Source: Mesorhizobium sp. M4B.F.Ca.ET.058.02.1.1
GTDB lineage: Bacteria > Pseudomonadota > Alphaproteobacteria > Rhizobiales > Rhizobiaceae
NCBI RefSeq assembly: GCF_003952505.1
Contig: NZ_CP034450.1
Coordinates: forward strand, 2,976,001 to 3,040,000
Length of the DNA stretch: 64,000 bases
Direction: 5' to 3'
Part shown: one piece after another, positions 50,084-60,456 of the stretch
Layout: every line of letters starts with the position of its first letter
Numbering within the stretch: position 1 is the stretch's first letter
Made by a program: the position numbers and the translations under genes
Notes under the pieces: generated by a model
What the model was told of the DNA's origin: nothing
The model's database searches: none
Seen by the model: the letters and a program-made list of their open reading frames with translations, nothing else

Positions 50084-51040
50084 ATGAAAGCGCCACTCGA
50101 TCTCGATCAGTTGCAAACCTTCATCTCGATCGCCGATACCGGCAGCTTCACCCGCGCGGCGGAAGAGGTGCATCGGACGCAGTCGGCGGTGTCGATGCAG
50201 ATGCGCCGGCTGGAGGAGCGGATCGGCAAGCCGCTGTTCGAGAAGGACGGCCGCACCAACAAGCTGACCGAGGAAGGCGACAGGCTGCTTTCCTATGCGA
50301 GGCGGCTGATCTTCCTCAACCGGGAAACGCTGGCCGCCTTCGACGACAAGCGACTGGAAGGCACCATCCGCATCGGCACGCCGGACGACTATGCCGACCG
50401 CTTCCTGCCAGAGATCATGGCGCGCTTCACGCGCTCCAACCCGCGGGTCGAGCTGACAGTCATCTGCGAGCCGACGCCCGGACTGGTCGAACACATCAAG
50501 CGCGGCAATCTCGACCTGGCGCTGGTGACGCACAACGACACGCGCGGCCAGTCGGAAGTGGTGCGGCGCGAGCCGCTGTTGTGGGTGACCTCGGCCAACC
50601 ACGCCACGCATGAGCAGGAAATCCTGCCGATGGCCTTCGGCCGGCCGAACTGTATCTGGCGCCGCGCCGCGGTCGACGTGCTCGACCGGCAGAACCGCGA
50701 GTACCGCATCCTGTTCTCGAGTTTCTCGGCGACCGTCATCACCGCCGCGGTGCTTTCCGGCCTCGCGATCTCGGTGCTACCGGAATGCGCGCTGCGGCCC
50801 GGCATGCGCGTGCTCGGCGAGGCCGACGGCTTCGGCACCCTGCCCGACTGCCGCATCGGCATCATGCGTGGCCAGACCTCGCAGCCGGAGATCGTCGACG
50901 CGCTCGCCCGCCACATCTGCGAAAGCCTCGACAACATCTCGGTGCCGCTGGGCGAAGAGACGGGAAACTTCGACTTCGCCGCGCTCGCCTTTACCAAGAT
51001 GAAGCGGACCAAGGCAAACCAGATCATGCCGGGCTGGTAG
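50084..51040 (+). CDS. LysR-family transcriptional regulator
   Basis: A 318-aa regulator with an N-terminal winged helix (LDQLQTFISIADTGSFTRAA, then QSAVSMQMRRLEERIGKPLFEKD) and a type 2 periplasmic-binding-like effector domain (GTIRIGTPDDYADRFLPEIM). The effector domain resembles the LrhA/HexA group. It is divergent from a DUF1127 gene, the likely target by position. The effector is unknown. Confidence 0.88.
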   Translation: MKAPLDLDQLQTFISIADTGSFTRAAEEVHRTQSAVSMQMRRLEERIGKPLFEKDGRTNKLTEEGDRLLSYARRLIFLNRETLAAFDDKRLEGTIRIGTPDDYADRFLPEIMARFTRSNPRVELTVICEPTPGLVEHIKRGNLDLALVTHNDTRGQSEVVRREPLLWVTSANHATHEQEILPMAFGRPNCIWRRAAVDVLDRQNREYRILFSSFSATVITAAVLSGLAISVLPECALRPGMRVLGEADGFGTLPDCRIGIMRGQTSQPEIVDALARHICESLDNISVPLGEETGNFDFAALAFTKMKRTKANQIMPGW

Positions 51041-51065
51041 GGCCTGTTTCCGGGTCAGAGATGCC

Positions 51066-53288
51066 CTAGGCCCGGGCGGCCGCCGGCACGACGTCGTCCG
51101 GCGAAGCCAGACCGGAAAGACCGAGCAACTGGCCCGGTTCGAGCGGTGGCGACAGGAAATAGCCCTGGAACTGCCGGCATCCCATGGCGACCAGCAGGAT
51201 CTTCTGCGCCTCGGTCTCGACACCCTCGGCGGTGACGTCGACGCCGAGCGCGACGGCGAGGTCGATCAGCGCCTTGACGATCGCCGCCGCATTGCCTTCG
51301 CCGTCGAGCAGCCGGACGAAGGAGCGGTCGATCTTGAGCTTGTCGATGGCGTGGCGGCGCAGATAGCTCAGCGACGAATAGCCGGTGCCGAAATCGTCGA
51401 GCACGATGCCGATGCCCGACTGGCGCAAGGCGGCCAGAGCCGCCCTCGAGGCATCGCTGTTCTCCAGAAGCACACTTTCGGTGATCTCGAGTTGCAGGCG
51501 CTGCGGCGCCAGTCCGGTGTCGGCAAGGATCGACGCAACCTGTTCGGCAAAGCCGGCGTCGCGCAGTTGCAACGGCGACACATTGACGGCGAGCCATGGC
51601 AGTTCGGTCCGCACGGCGAAACGGCAGGCTTCCTGCAGCACCCATGCGCCGAGTTGGCCGATCATGCCGCGCTCCTCGGCAATGGCGATGAACTGCGCCG
51701 CCGGCAAAGCGCCATGCACCTCATGCCCCCAGCGGATCAGCGCCTCGGCGCCGAGGATCGTCTTGCCGTTTGCCGCGAACACCGGCTGATAAGCGAGCCC
51801 GATGCCGGTGCCGCCATCGAGGGCCTTGCGAAGCTCGGTCTCAACCTTGCGCTTGCGTAAGAGAAGGTCGTCCATGTCGCCGGCGAAGACCTGGTGCCGG
51901 CCACGGCCGTTCTTCTTGGCCTCGTAAAGCGCGATGTCGGCCTTGCGCAGCAGGTCATCGGCATCGGTCTCGGCCTCGGCCGACAGCGCGATGCCGATGC
52001 TGGCGCTGACGAAGACCTGGTCGTCGATGAGCTTGAACGGCTCCTGCAACTTCTGCAGCAGCCGCTCGGCAATGTCCTCGGCGGCGCGGATATCGCGGAT
52101 GTCGATGAGGATCAGCGCGAACTCGTCACCCCCCAGCCGCGCCACGGTATCGACTTCACGAATGGTGTGCTGGAGCCTGGCCGCAGTCTGGCGCACGAGC
52201 TCGTCGCCCGCCGGATGACCGAGCGTGTCATTGATATGCTTGAAGCGGTCGAGGTCGAGATAGAGCAGCGCCACTTTCCCAATGTCGTGACCGGCCTGCC
52301 CGGTCCTGAGCATGGCCTGCCGCAGCCGATCCTCGAACAGGGCCCGGTTGGGCAGGCCGGTGAGCGTGTCGTGGAAGGCGAGATACTGCGCCCGATCCTG
52401 GCTGGTTTGCAGCGCCGAAGAGGCGCGGCGCAGGCGCCGCAGCAGGAATGCAAGCACGCTCGCCGCGAGCAGCAGGCCGACGATCAAGGCAGGGGCAGCC
52501 TTGCGCACCAGCGTCAGACCGGGACGTTCCTGATCCCAGCCGATATAGCCGAGAATGACGCCGCGAGAATCGACCAGCGGAATGGCGGCCGAGCCGCTGG
52601 TTTGCGAGAGCGGCAGCAGATGCGCGCCGGCCAGCAGGTATTTTTCGGCAATCTTGCCGATGACCGCGTCGTTGATGAACTCGACCGAGATGTGGAGGTA
52701 TTCGCTGCCCCGTGCCTGGGTGAGCCGGTTCGTGCTGGGGACGAGCGGCATGATGCTGAGTATGGCCGGCTTGCCGCCGAGCGACACCAGGTCTTCGCCG
52801 ACCATCTTGGCCGGCGCGGCCGAAGCGTCCTCACTCGGCGGCTCGGCCATCTTTGCGCGCAGCCTTTCGATGGTGGGCCGCAATTCGGGCTCATCCTCGC
52901 CATAGACGGACGGGTCGAGCACCTTGCCTTCCCGCATGGCGTGTACCGGACGGTTTGCGGCATCCAGCACATAGACCCGGTTGTGGCCGTAATAGGAGTA
53001 CATCCAGACGCTGAGGTTCTCCTCTATCCAGGCCTGGTTTCCCGCCTTCACGTTGATGATGGAATCATCCCAGACGGTCACGCTCTCCTGCTCGCGCTCG
53101 ACCGCCGCGATCTGATCCTTCAAGCCATTGGCGAAGAATATCTTTTGCCGTTCGAGCGAGACATGGTCGGCCTGGGCGGTGGCATAGAAACCAAAGCCGA
53201 CGACCATGGCCAGCGCAAAGGCGGCCAGCATCAACACGGTCAGCGTGACCTGATGCGTCAATGGGCTTTGGCTTGCGCGTGCGCTCAT
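51066..53288 (-). CDS. CHASE4-GGDEF-EAL cyclic-di-GMP protein
   Basis: A 740-aa membrane sensor for c-di-GMP turnover. One transmembrane helix (residues about 15-37) and a second (about 265-290) enclose a CHASE4-type periplasmic domain (EREQESVTVWDDSIINV). The cytoplasmic GGDEF domain is intact (RLGGDEFALIL, residues about 385-392), with the DTLTGLPNR start. The EAL domain is also intact (LGAEALIRW near 514, NVSPLQLRD, DDFGTGYSSLSYL, TAEGVETEAQ). Both activities are thus possible. It is divergent from xseA. The ligand sensed is unknown. Confidence 0.93.
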   Translation of the reverse strand: MSARASQSPLTHQVTLTVLMLAAFALAMVVGFGFYATAQADHVSLERQKIFFANGLKDQIAAVEREQESVTVWDDSIINVKAGNQAWIEENLSVWMYSYYGHNRVYVLDAANRPVHAMREGKVLDPSVYGEDEPELRPTIERLRAKMAEPPSEDASAAPAKMVGEDLVSLGGKPAILSIMPLVPSTNRLTQARGSEYLHISVEFINDAVIGKIAEKYLLAGAHLLPLSQTSGSAAIPLVDSRGVILGYIGWDQERPGLTLVRKAAPALIVGLLLAASVLAFLLRRLRRASSALQTSQDRAQYLAFHDTLTGLPNRALFEDRLRQAMLRTGQAGHDIGKVALLYLDLDRFKHINDTLGHPAGDELVRQTAARLQHTIREVDTVARLGGDEFALILIDIRDIRAAEDIAERLLQKLQEPFKLIDDQVFVSASIGIALSAEAETDADDLLRKADIALYEAKKNGRGRHQVFAGDMDDLLLRKRKVETELRKALDGGTGIGLAYQPVFAANGKTILGAEALIRWGHEVHGALPAAQFIAIAEERGMIGQLGAWVLQEACRFAVRTELPWLAVNVSPLQLRDAGFAEQVASILADTGLAPQRLQLEITESVLLENSDASRAALAALRQSGIGIVLDDFGTGYSSLSYLRRHAIDKLKIDRSFVRLLDGEGNAAAIVKALIDLAVALGVDVTAEGVETEAQKILLVAMGCRQFQGYFLSPPLEPGQLLGLSGLASPDDVVPAAARA

Positions 53289-53410
53289 GCGTTCCTGGCC
53301 GGCTGCGTTACGGCGAACTCAAAGCAAATCGGGCTTAAGATCGCGTTATTGTATTAGCGAGGATTGAGCGCCGCCTTGACGCGGACAGGCAACCGCCCCT
53401 CAATCGGCCG

Positions 53411-54972
53411 ATGAGCGACACGTCCGAATCACGCAGCAACGCCACCGAATACACGGTGAGCGAGATTTCCGGCGCGCTGAAGCGCACGGTGGAGGACGCG
53501 TTCGGCAATGTGCGGGTGCGCGGCGAGATTTCCGGCTATCGCGGCCCGCACTCGTCCGGCCACGCCTATTTCGCGTTGAAGGACGACCGCGCGCGGCTCG
53601 ATGCCGTGGTCTGGAAGACCACGATGAGCCGGCTGAAATTCCGTCCAGAGGAAGGGATGGAAGTGATCGCCACCGGTAGGCTGACGACCTATCCCGGCAA
53701 GTCCAACTACCAGATCGTCATCGACAATCTGGAACCGGCCGGGGCCGGCGCGCTGATGGCGCTGCTCGAGGAGCGCAAGCGCCGGCTGCAGGCGGAAGGC
53801 CTGTTCGATGCCGGCCGCAAGCGGCGGCTGCCGTTCATGCCCAGCGTCATCGGCGTCGTCACCTCGCCGACCGGCTCGGTGATCCGCGACATCATTCACC
53901 GCATCAAGGATCGCTTCCCGCTGCACGTTCTGGTCTGGCCGGTCAGGGTGCAGGGCGAGACGGCCGGCACGGAGGTGACTGGCGCGGTCAATGGCTTCAA
54001 CGCGCTTACCCGGGATGGCGCCATCCCCCACCCCGACGTGCTGATCGTGGCGCGTGGCGGGGGCAGCCTCGAGGACCTTTGGGGCTTCAACGATGAAAGT
54101 CTGGCGCGAGCGGTCGCCGCCTCGCGCATCCCGGTGATATCAGCCGTCGGGCACGAGACGGACTGGACGCTGATCGACTTCGCGGCCGACATGCGGGCGC
54201 CGACGCCGACGGGTGCGGCCGAAATGGCCGTGCCGGTCAAAGCCGACCTCGAAGCGACCCTAGCCAGCCTCGGCGCGCGGCTCAAGGCAGCGGCCTCGCG
54301 CAATTTCGAGCGCAAGCGCCAGGCGGTACGCGCAGCGGCGCGGGCGTTGCCCTCGCCCGACCAGTTGCTGGCGCTGCCGCGCCGCCGCTTCGACGAGGCG
54401 ACGAGCCGGCTCGCCCGGGCGCTGACGGTGAGCATCGAGCGCAAGCGGGCAAGGCTGGAGCGGCGGCGGCTGACGCCCGCCACACTGTCCCGCCGCATCA
54501 ACGAGGCGCGCACGCTGACCGGCCGCGATCTGGCGCGCGCGAAGGCTGCCTTCTTCGCCATCGTGCGCGAAAGGCGGGCACGGTTCAAACGTACCGCTGC
54601 ACGGCTGTCGCCGGCGCCGATCGCAAGACGACAGAAGGTGCAGGCCGATGCTCTGACCGGGCTGACACGGCGCCAGGACCATGCGATTGCGCGAAGGCTG
54701 GACCGGTTGCGCGCGAGCCTGACCCAGGCCGACCGGCTTTTGTCGACGCTTTCGCACAAGGCGGTGCTGGCGCGCGGCTTCGCGCTGGTCAAGGATGCCG
54801 AAGGCGCGGTGATCAAGCTGGCGGCGGACGTCGCGCCGGGGCGGCGCTGTCGCTGGAATTCGCCGACGGCAGCGCCGACGCGATCGCCACCAGCGGCGCC
54901 GCGCGGCCGAAGGCGCCTGCCAAGCCCGCTGCCAAGACCAGGGAGCCGGGCAATCAAGGCTCGTTGTTCTAG
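53411..54972 (+). CDS. xseA: Exodeoxyribonuclease VII large subunit, frameshift near the C-terminus
   Basis: The large subunit of exonuclease VII, degrading single-stranded DNA with XseB. The N-terminal OB domain ([20 protein letters not shown]) and catalytic core ([56 protein letters not shown]) are complete, with a long coiled-coil C-terminal part. At 54838-54841 a GGGG run breaks the frame. As read, the tail becomes [19 protein letters not shown] and ends at 54994; one extra G restores [14 protein letters not shown] and a natural end (NQGSLF) at 54972. Only the last 45 or so residues are affected, so the protein may still work. Confidence 0.9.
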
Positions 54973-54995
54973 CGCCGGTCAACCTTTCATGTAAT

Positions 54996-55072
54996 CGCTG
55001 AACCGCCCTAAGTATTTGGTTTGACGCAATTCCGGATGGAAAACCGCTACGCACTTTTCCTGGAATTGCTCT
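54996..55072. repeat. 77-bp dispersed rhizobial repeat, copy 2
   Basis: Inverted copy of 22442-22519. Shared blocks include AGAGCAATTCCAGGAAAA, CATCCGGAATTGCGTCAAA and GGCGGTTCAGCG on the complement. It fills the gap between xseA and the DmpA-type peptidase gene and can fold into a hairpin. Confidence 0.8.
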
Positions 55073-55082
55073 AAGGTACGGC

Positions 55083-56207
55083 ATGACAGGACATGATCCG
55101 CACCTTGCGACGCCGTCGGGAAGGCCACGCGCCCGATATTTCGGCATCGGCTTCGACGGCACGCCGGGCGAGTCCAACGCCATCACCGACGTGGCCGGCG
55201 TGTCAGTGGGCTACACGACGCTGATCTCGGGCGACGGGCCGCTGGTCGTCGGCAAGGGGCCGGTACGCACCGGCGTGACCGCCATCCTGCCCAGGCCGAA
55301 GGCGGAACTCGCCACGCCGGTCCTTGCCGGGGTCTTCAGCCAGAACGGCAATGGCGAGCTGACGGGGTCGCACATCATCGAGGAAACCGGCGCCTTCAAT
55401 TTCCCGGTCACCATCACCAACACGCATTCCTGCGGCGTCACCCGCGACGGCACGCTGCGCTGGATGCACAAGGTGCTGCCGGCCGCGCTCGACACAGGCT
55501 GGGGCCTGCCGGTGGCGGCGGAGACCTATGACGGCTTCCTCAACGACATCAATGGCCATCATGTCAGCTTCGACGATGTGGCCGGCGCCCTCGACAGCGC
55601 TGCCGTCGGCGCAATCGAGGAAGGCAGCGTCGGCGGCGGCACCGGCATGATCTCGTTCGGCTTCAAGGCCGGGTCCGGCACCGCCTCGCGCATCGTCGCA
55701 TGGCAGGACAGCCGCTACACCGTCGGGGTGTTCGTGCAGGCGAATTTCGGCAAGCGGCGCAATTTCACCCTGCGCGGCCAGCGCGTCGGGCCGGATCTCG
55801 CCGAACCGGCGATCCGCGAAGGCACACCGCGCGCCGAAAAGGGCTCGATCATCGCCATCGTCGCCACCGACGCGCCCTTGCTGCCGCATCAGATGAAGCG
55901 GCTGGCGAGGCGTGTCCCGCTCGGCATCGCCATGACCGGCGGCTACGGCTACCACAGTTCGGGCGACATTTTTCTCGCCTTCTCTACCGCCAACCCGGAG
56001 GCCGCGCTGGCGCCGTCAGGCCGGATCGCGCATGCCGATTTCGTCCCTGACGTCGATATCGATCCGTTTTTCGATGCGGTGGTGCAAGGAGTGGAGGAAG
56101 CGATCCTCAACGCGCTGGTCGCCAATGAGGACATGACAGGGCGGGACGGCAATTTCGTGCCGGCGCTGCCGAAGGCCTGGCTTCAGGCCAGATTCCCGAA
56201 CCAGTAG
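55083..56207 (+). CDS. P1-family aminopeptidase (DmpA-like)
   Basis: A 374-aa N-terminal nucleophile hydrolase. In DmpA the precursor cleaves itself before a serine in GSIIVVVATDAPL; here Gly254-Ser255 sits in EKGSIIAIVATDAPLLPHQ, so Ser255 is the expected nucleophile. Other family parts are NAITDVAGVSVGYTTL, EEGSVGGGTGMISFGFKAG and YTVGVFVQANFG. Relatives release N-terminal D- or L-amino acids or beta-amino acids from small peptides. No signal peptide is seen. Monocistronic. Confidence 0.9.
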   Translation: MTGHDPHLATPSGRPRARYFGIGFDGTPGESNAITDVAGVSVGYTTLISGDGPLVVGKGPVRTGVTAILPRPKAELATPVLAGVFSQNGNGELTGSHIIEETGAFNFPVTITNTHSCGVTRDGTLRWMHKVLPAALDTGWGLPVAAETYDGFLNDINGHHVSFDDVAGALDSAAVGAIEEGSVGGGTGMISFGFKAGSGTASRIVAWQDSRYTVGVFVQANFGKRRNFTLRGQRVGPDLAEPAIREGTPRAEKGSIIAIVATDAPLLPHQMKRLARRVPLGIAMTGGYGYHSSGDIFLAFSTANPEAALAPSGRIAHADFVPDVDIDPFFDAVVQGVEEAILNALVANEDMTGRDGNFVPALPKAWLQARFPNQ

Positions 56208-56256
56208 GCGCTGCCTGGGACAGGCGTCCCTCGCCCGGCTGCTCCGGGCCGGGCTA

Positions 56257-56511
56257 TCACTCGGACGGCTTATCCGGATTGGTCTCTTGCTCGCTGGCCT
56301 CGGCGGCCTCTTCGAGGCGCGATGCGATCAATTCCTTGATGTCGCCGACCTCTTCCTGGATGTCCTCCAGAAGAATGCCCTCCTCGGCCGCCTTGGCCGC
56401 GCACTCCTTGGCAAGGGTCTCGGCCTGCGTCTCGATCTTTGCCGGCGAGTGCTGGCAGTGAACCTTCTCGCCAATCCACTCCCGCAAGAACTCGATCGCA
56501 TGTTCACTCAT
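56257..56511 (-). CDS. DUF768 family small protein
   Basis: An 84-aa acidic, mostly helical protein (MSEHAIEFLREWIGEKVHC, followed by a Glu/Ala-rich helix and a polar tail). It resembles DUF768, a family found mainly in Mesorhizobium. Function unknown. It is convergent with the DmpA-type gene. Confidence 0.75.
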   Translation of the reverse strand: MSEHAIEFLREWIGEKVHCQHSPAKIETQAETLAKECAAKAAEEGILLEDIQEEVGDIKELIASRLEEAAEASEQETNPDKPSE

Positions 56512-56926
56512 ACTGCTTTTCCCTAGCGGCTATGCCGGTTGGTAATCATAAACGTCGGCATCCCGCAAAGGATGCATGCTCCCATTCCAGCCGAGTCGGC
56601 CTCGCCCGGCAAGTTGATCTTGCCCGAGGTCCACAGGGTGCGAGAGGTGGGAAGGTTCAAGGAACACGTTCTGATCGTTGAGGATGATGGTGGCGGTGGC
56701 TGGGATACCCAGCATCATACTATTGTTTCTATTTTGCTTTTCCGGTTTTCAGACCGATTTGCATCACAATAGAGGTCAGCACATTCGCAGCGCCGTCGAC
56801 CGCACAATACCCAGGGCGCGTCGCCGAAGCCGCCGGTATATAGAGATATCCTCATGCGATGTCGACTCTCCTGGTTCCAGTGCTTCTTTCCGCCGCAATG
56901 AGGGGGCCGCCGGGGGTGCTGCGTAC
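56512..56926. other. 415-bp gene-free stretch at the 3' end of the purine operon
   Basis: Short frames exist on both strands (for example 56539-56772 plus) but have no recognisable protein content or good ribosome-binding sites. It probably holds the DUF768 promoter and the end of the purine operon transcript. No clear hairpin terminator was seen. Confidence 0.5.
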
Positions 56927-57838
56927 CTATCGCTCGAAAGACTCTCCGAGCGAAGCCACGCCGTTGAGCTTGAGCAGGCGCCGGTTCGACGAGATGATGC
57001 CAAGTACGATGATTGTCACGAGATAGGGCAGGCTCGACAGAAGTTGCGAGGAAACGCCCAGCCCGGTCGCCTGGGCCGCCAGGCTTGCCAGGGACACGGC
57101 GCCGAAGAGGCAGGCGCCGAGGAAGATCCGGCTGGTGAGCCATGTGCCAAAGACGACGAGCGCAATCGCAATCCAGCCGCGCCCGGCGATCATGCCATCG
57201 GCCCACAGCGGCGTGTAGACCACGGCTGCGTAGGCGCCGGCGAAACCCGCCAGCACACCGCCGAAGGCGACGGCTGCGAAGCGTACGGCGATCACCGGAT
57301 AGCCGAGCGCATGCGCCGCCTTGGGGTTCTCACCGACGGCGCGAACGACGAGGCCGGTCTTGGTGTAGGCGAACATCGCCCAGATGGCGACGGTCGCGGC
57401 AAGCGAAAGCCACACGACAACGTCCTGGGCGAACAGGCCGCCGAAGACCGGGATATCCGCAAGCCAGGGCAACGAAAGCTTCGGCAGCCCCTTGACCGTG
57501 AGGCTTTCATAGCTCTTGCCGAACAGCGCCGAGAGGCCCTGGCCGAGTATGCCGATGGCGAGGCCCACCGCGACCTGGTTGGCGCGGAATCCCAGCGCGA
57601 TGACAGCAAAGACAAGGGAAAGAGCAGCGCTGGCGAGGCCAGCGGCGAGGAAACCGAGGAGATGCCCGCCGCCTTGATGGACGACGATGAAGGCGATGAC
57701 CGCCCCGAGGGCCATCAGCCCCTCGATGCCGAGGTTGAGGACGCCGGCCCGCTCGGCCACCAGTTCGCCGAGCGCCGCCAGTAGGAACGGCGTGGCCGCC
57801 GCCAGCATCCCGGCGACGATGAACTCGACGGCGTTCAT
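56927..57838 (-). CDS. ABC transporter permease, purine nucleoside/BMP type (second permease)
   Basis: A 303-aa inner-membrane permease with about nine helices, in the YufQ/NupQ-like group: LVAERAGVLNLGIEGLMALG is the signature near residue 27, and VRAVGENPKAAHALGYPVIAVR is the cytoplasmic coupling loop. It pairs with the permease gene upstream, which it overlaps by 4 bp (ATGA). Last gene of the purine import and breakdown operon. Confidence 0.92.
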   Translation of the reverse strand: MNAVEFIVAGMLAAATPFLLAALGELVAERAGVLNLGIEGLMALGAVIAFIVVHQGGGHLLGFLAAGLASAALSLVFAVIALGFRANQVAVGLAIGILGQGLSALFGKSYESLTVKGLPKLSLPWLADIPVFGGLFAQDVVVWLSLAATVAIWAMFAYTKTGLVVRAVGENPKAAHALGYPVIAVRFAAVAFGGVLAGFAGAYAAVVYTPLWADGMIAGRGWIAIALVVFGTWLTSRIFLGACLFGAVSLASLAAQATGLGVSSQLLSSLPYLVTIIVLGIISSNRRLLKLNGVASLGESFER

Positions 57839-58935
57839 GACGTGCTTCCGTGGACGGCATGGCGCCAGACGAGCCGGTAGCGGACGAAGGCGATGGCGAC
57901 GAGATAGGCGAGCAGCAGGCTGCCCTGGAAGACACGGACCGCTGCGACCGGCAGATTTGCCGAGACCATGGCGTTATCGCCACCGATGTAGAGGGCCGCC
58001 ATCAGCAGCGCGGAAAAGACGATACCGACCGGGTGAAGGCCACCGAGATAGGCGACGATGATGGCGGCGTAGCCGTAGCCGGTCGAGATGGAGCGCTGCA
58101 ACTGACCAAGCGGGCCAGCCACCTCGGCCGCTCCGGCGAGACCTGCCGCGAAGCCGCCGATGAGCAGCGAAAGCCAGATCGCGCGCCCTTCGTTGAAGCC
58201 GGCGTATCCGGCCGCGTGCGGCGCGAGGCCGCCGACCTGCAGCTTGTAGCCAGCGAAACTCTTCTGCATGAAGATCCAGGCGGCGAGGGAGAATGCGAAG
58301 GCGACAAGCAGCGAAACATTGACGCGGGTGCCGGGGATCAGGATCGGAACCATCGCATCATACTGGAACATCACCGATTGCGGGAAGTTGAAGCCGTTCG
58401 GATCCTTCCATGGGCCGAGAAGCAGATAGTTGAGCAATTGCGCGGCAACCAGCGCCAGCATGAGCGACACGAGAATCTCGTTTGCGTTGAGCCTGACGCG
58501 CCAGAAGGCGGTGAGCGATGCCCACAGCGCGCCGCCCAACGCACCGATGACGAGCATGGAGGGCCAGATCCACTGGCCCGTCGCCGCTGGAAACCAGATG
58601 GGGATGGCCGATGCGAAGATCGCGCCGAGGACGAACTGGCCCTCGGCGCCAATGTTGAAGACCTTTGCGCGAAAGCCGATCGCAAGCCCCTGCGCGATGA
58701 GCAGGAGCGGCCCGGTCTTGAGCAGGACTTCCGAGAACGAGGCCCAGGACAGGAAAGGTTCCAGAAGCATCGTGTGGAAAACGGCCACCGGATCGCGGCC
58801 CATCAGGAGGTAGAGCCCGAGATTGAGGAGAGTCGCCAGGCCGAGCGCCACGGGCGGGGCGACCAGCTTCACGGTAAGCGAGGCATGCTCCCGGCGAACC
58901 AGAACGGGAAGGAACGGCCTGGAGAGAGCGATCAT
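57835..58935 (-). CDS. ABC transporter permease, purine nucleoside/BMP type (first permease)
   Basis: A 366-aa permease of the YufP/NupP group with about nine to ten helices. FRAKVFNIGAEGQFVLGAI is the conserved early motif, LNANEILVSLMLALVAAQLL follows, and GTRVNVSLLVAFAFSLAAW lies in the centre. The ATG at 58935 overlaps the end of the ATPase gene. The open frame to 59349 is only a shadow of the ATPase gene. Confidence 0.92.
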   Translation of the reverse strand: MIALSRPFLPVLVRREHASLTVKLVAPPVALGLATLLNLGLYLLMGRDPVAVFHTMLLEPFLSWASFSEVLLKTGPLLLIAQGLAIGFRAKVFNIGAEGQFVLGAIFASAIPIWFPAATGQWIWPSMLVIGALGGALWASLTAFWRVRLNANEILVSLMLALVAAQLLNYLLLGPWKDPNGFNFPQSVMFQYDAMVPILIPGTRVNVSLLVAFAFSLAAWIFMQKSFAGYKLQVGGLAPHAAGYAGFNEGRAIWLSLLIGGFAAGLAGAAEVAGPLGQLQRSISTGYGYAAIIVAYLGGLHPVGIVFSALLMAALYIGGDNAMVSANLPVAAVRVFQGSLLLAYLVAIAFVRYRLVWRHAVHGSTS

Positions 58936-60454
58936 GCAGGGACTTTCCTGGCCGTCGAATGTGCGCCGATCATGTAGCGGCCGATCTCCTCGGGTCTGGT
59001 GTCGCGCGTCACCAATGGCGGGCTCAGCCGGCCCTGATGGATCACCTGGATCGAATCGCAGAGTTCGAACAGCTCCTCCAGTTCCTCCGAGATGACGAGG
59101 ATGCCCATGCCTTCGTTGCGCAAGGCGACGAGGCGCCGGCGGATGGCGGAGGCCGCGCCGACGTCCACGCCCCAGGTCGGTTGCGCCACGAACAGCAATT
59201 TCGGCGACAGCATGATCTCGCGGCCGACGATGAACTTCTGCAGATTGCCCCCGAGAGCGCGCCGGCCTCCGCTTCGGAACCTGGCGTTCGCACGTCGTAT
59301 TGGCGGATGCAGTCCTCGGTGAAAGCTTTCGCCCGGGCCGTGTCGACAAGGCCGCGTTTCAGCAGGCCGAACGGATGGGCGGTCAGAAGGCTGTTGAGGA
59401 CGAGCGACATTTCCGGCACCGCGCCGCGGCCGAGCCGCTCCTCAGGGACGAAAGCGAAGCCCAGCCGGCGGCGTGCCGCCGCATCGAGCGCGCCGACATC
59501 CTTTCCCATCATGAAGATACGGTCGGACTTTTCGCGCGGCAGCACCGTCTCGCCCGAGATCAGCGCCGCGAGTTCGCTCTGGCCGTTGCCCGATATGCCC
59601 GCGATGCCGAGGATCTCGCCGCCCCGCACCGTCAGGTTGACGTCGGAAAGCGGCACGGCGAAGGGGTCGTCCGGCCGATGGTCGAGGCCGACGATCTCGA
59701 GGCGCTTGTCTCCGCCGGAATGCGCGACCGCCGGCATGGGCTGCGGCATGTCGCGGCCGATCATCATGCGGGCGAGGTCGTGCGCGTCATGGTCGCGCGG
59801 GTCCACATTGCCGGTGACGCGGCCGCCGCGCAGGATGGTCGCATGGTCGCAGACCGCGCGGATCTCCTCCAGCTTATGCGAGATGAACAGGATGGAAACG
59901 CCGCCATCGCGCAGCCGCCGCAACGTCTCGAACAGCTTGTCCACCGATTGCGGCGGCAGGACGGAAGTCGGTTCGTCGAGGATCAGGAGCTGGGGTTCGG
60001 TCATCAGGCAGCGGATGATTTCCACCCGCTGCCGCTCCCCGACCGAGAGCGCGTGCACATGGGCGAGCGGATCGACTTCAAGTCCGAAGGCGCGGCCGAG
60101 CGCACGGATGCGTTGCGCAAGATCCGATTTGCTTGCGGGCACAACCAGCCGGATGTTCTCCACCACCGTCAGCGTCTCGAACAGGGAGAAATGCTGGAAC
60201 ACCATGCCGATCCCCTTGCGCCTCGCATCTGCCGGGGACGCGAGGGCCAGGGGTTCGCCTTTCCAGATCACCGTTCCGGCGTCGGGCTGCTCGACGCCGT
60301 AGATCAGCTTCATCAGCGTCGACTTGCCCGCTCCGTTTTCGCCGAGGATCGCGTGGATCGAGCGCGGAGCCACGTCCAGATCGATGTCTCGATTGGCATG
60401 GATCTGGCCGTAGCTCTTGGAGATGCCGCGCAGCGACAGGAGCGGGACGGTCAT
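58932..60454 (-). pseudogene. ABC transporter ATPase of the purine importer, frameshifted
   Basis: A two-domain ATPase like RbsA/YufO. The N-terminal cassette has ILGENGAGKSTLMK (Walker A), SVGERQRVEI (signature) and LLILDEPTSVLPP (Walker B). The C-terminal cassette reads GIAGISGNGQSELAAL, then LSGG is broken in a run of five C (59248-59252 plus). One more base restores the second signature and the continuation MLSPKLLFVAQPTWGVDVGA through to 58932. Restored length is about 507 aa. The break would kill the second cassette, which is degenerate or active depending on family. With every other operon gene intact, an assembly error is a real possibility. Confidence 0.85.
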
Positions 60455-60456
60455 GG

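Noticed and set aside
56539..56772. 77-codon plus-strand frame in the gap after the DUF768 gene
   Set aside because: No recognisable content, weak start context; coding status not supported.
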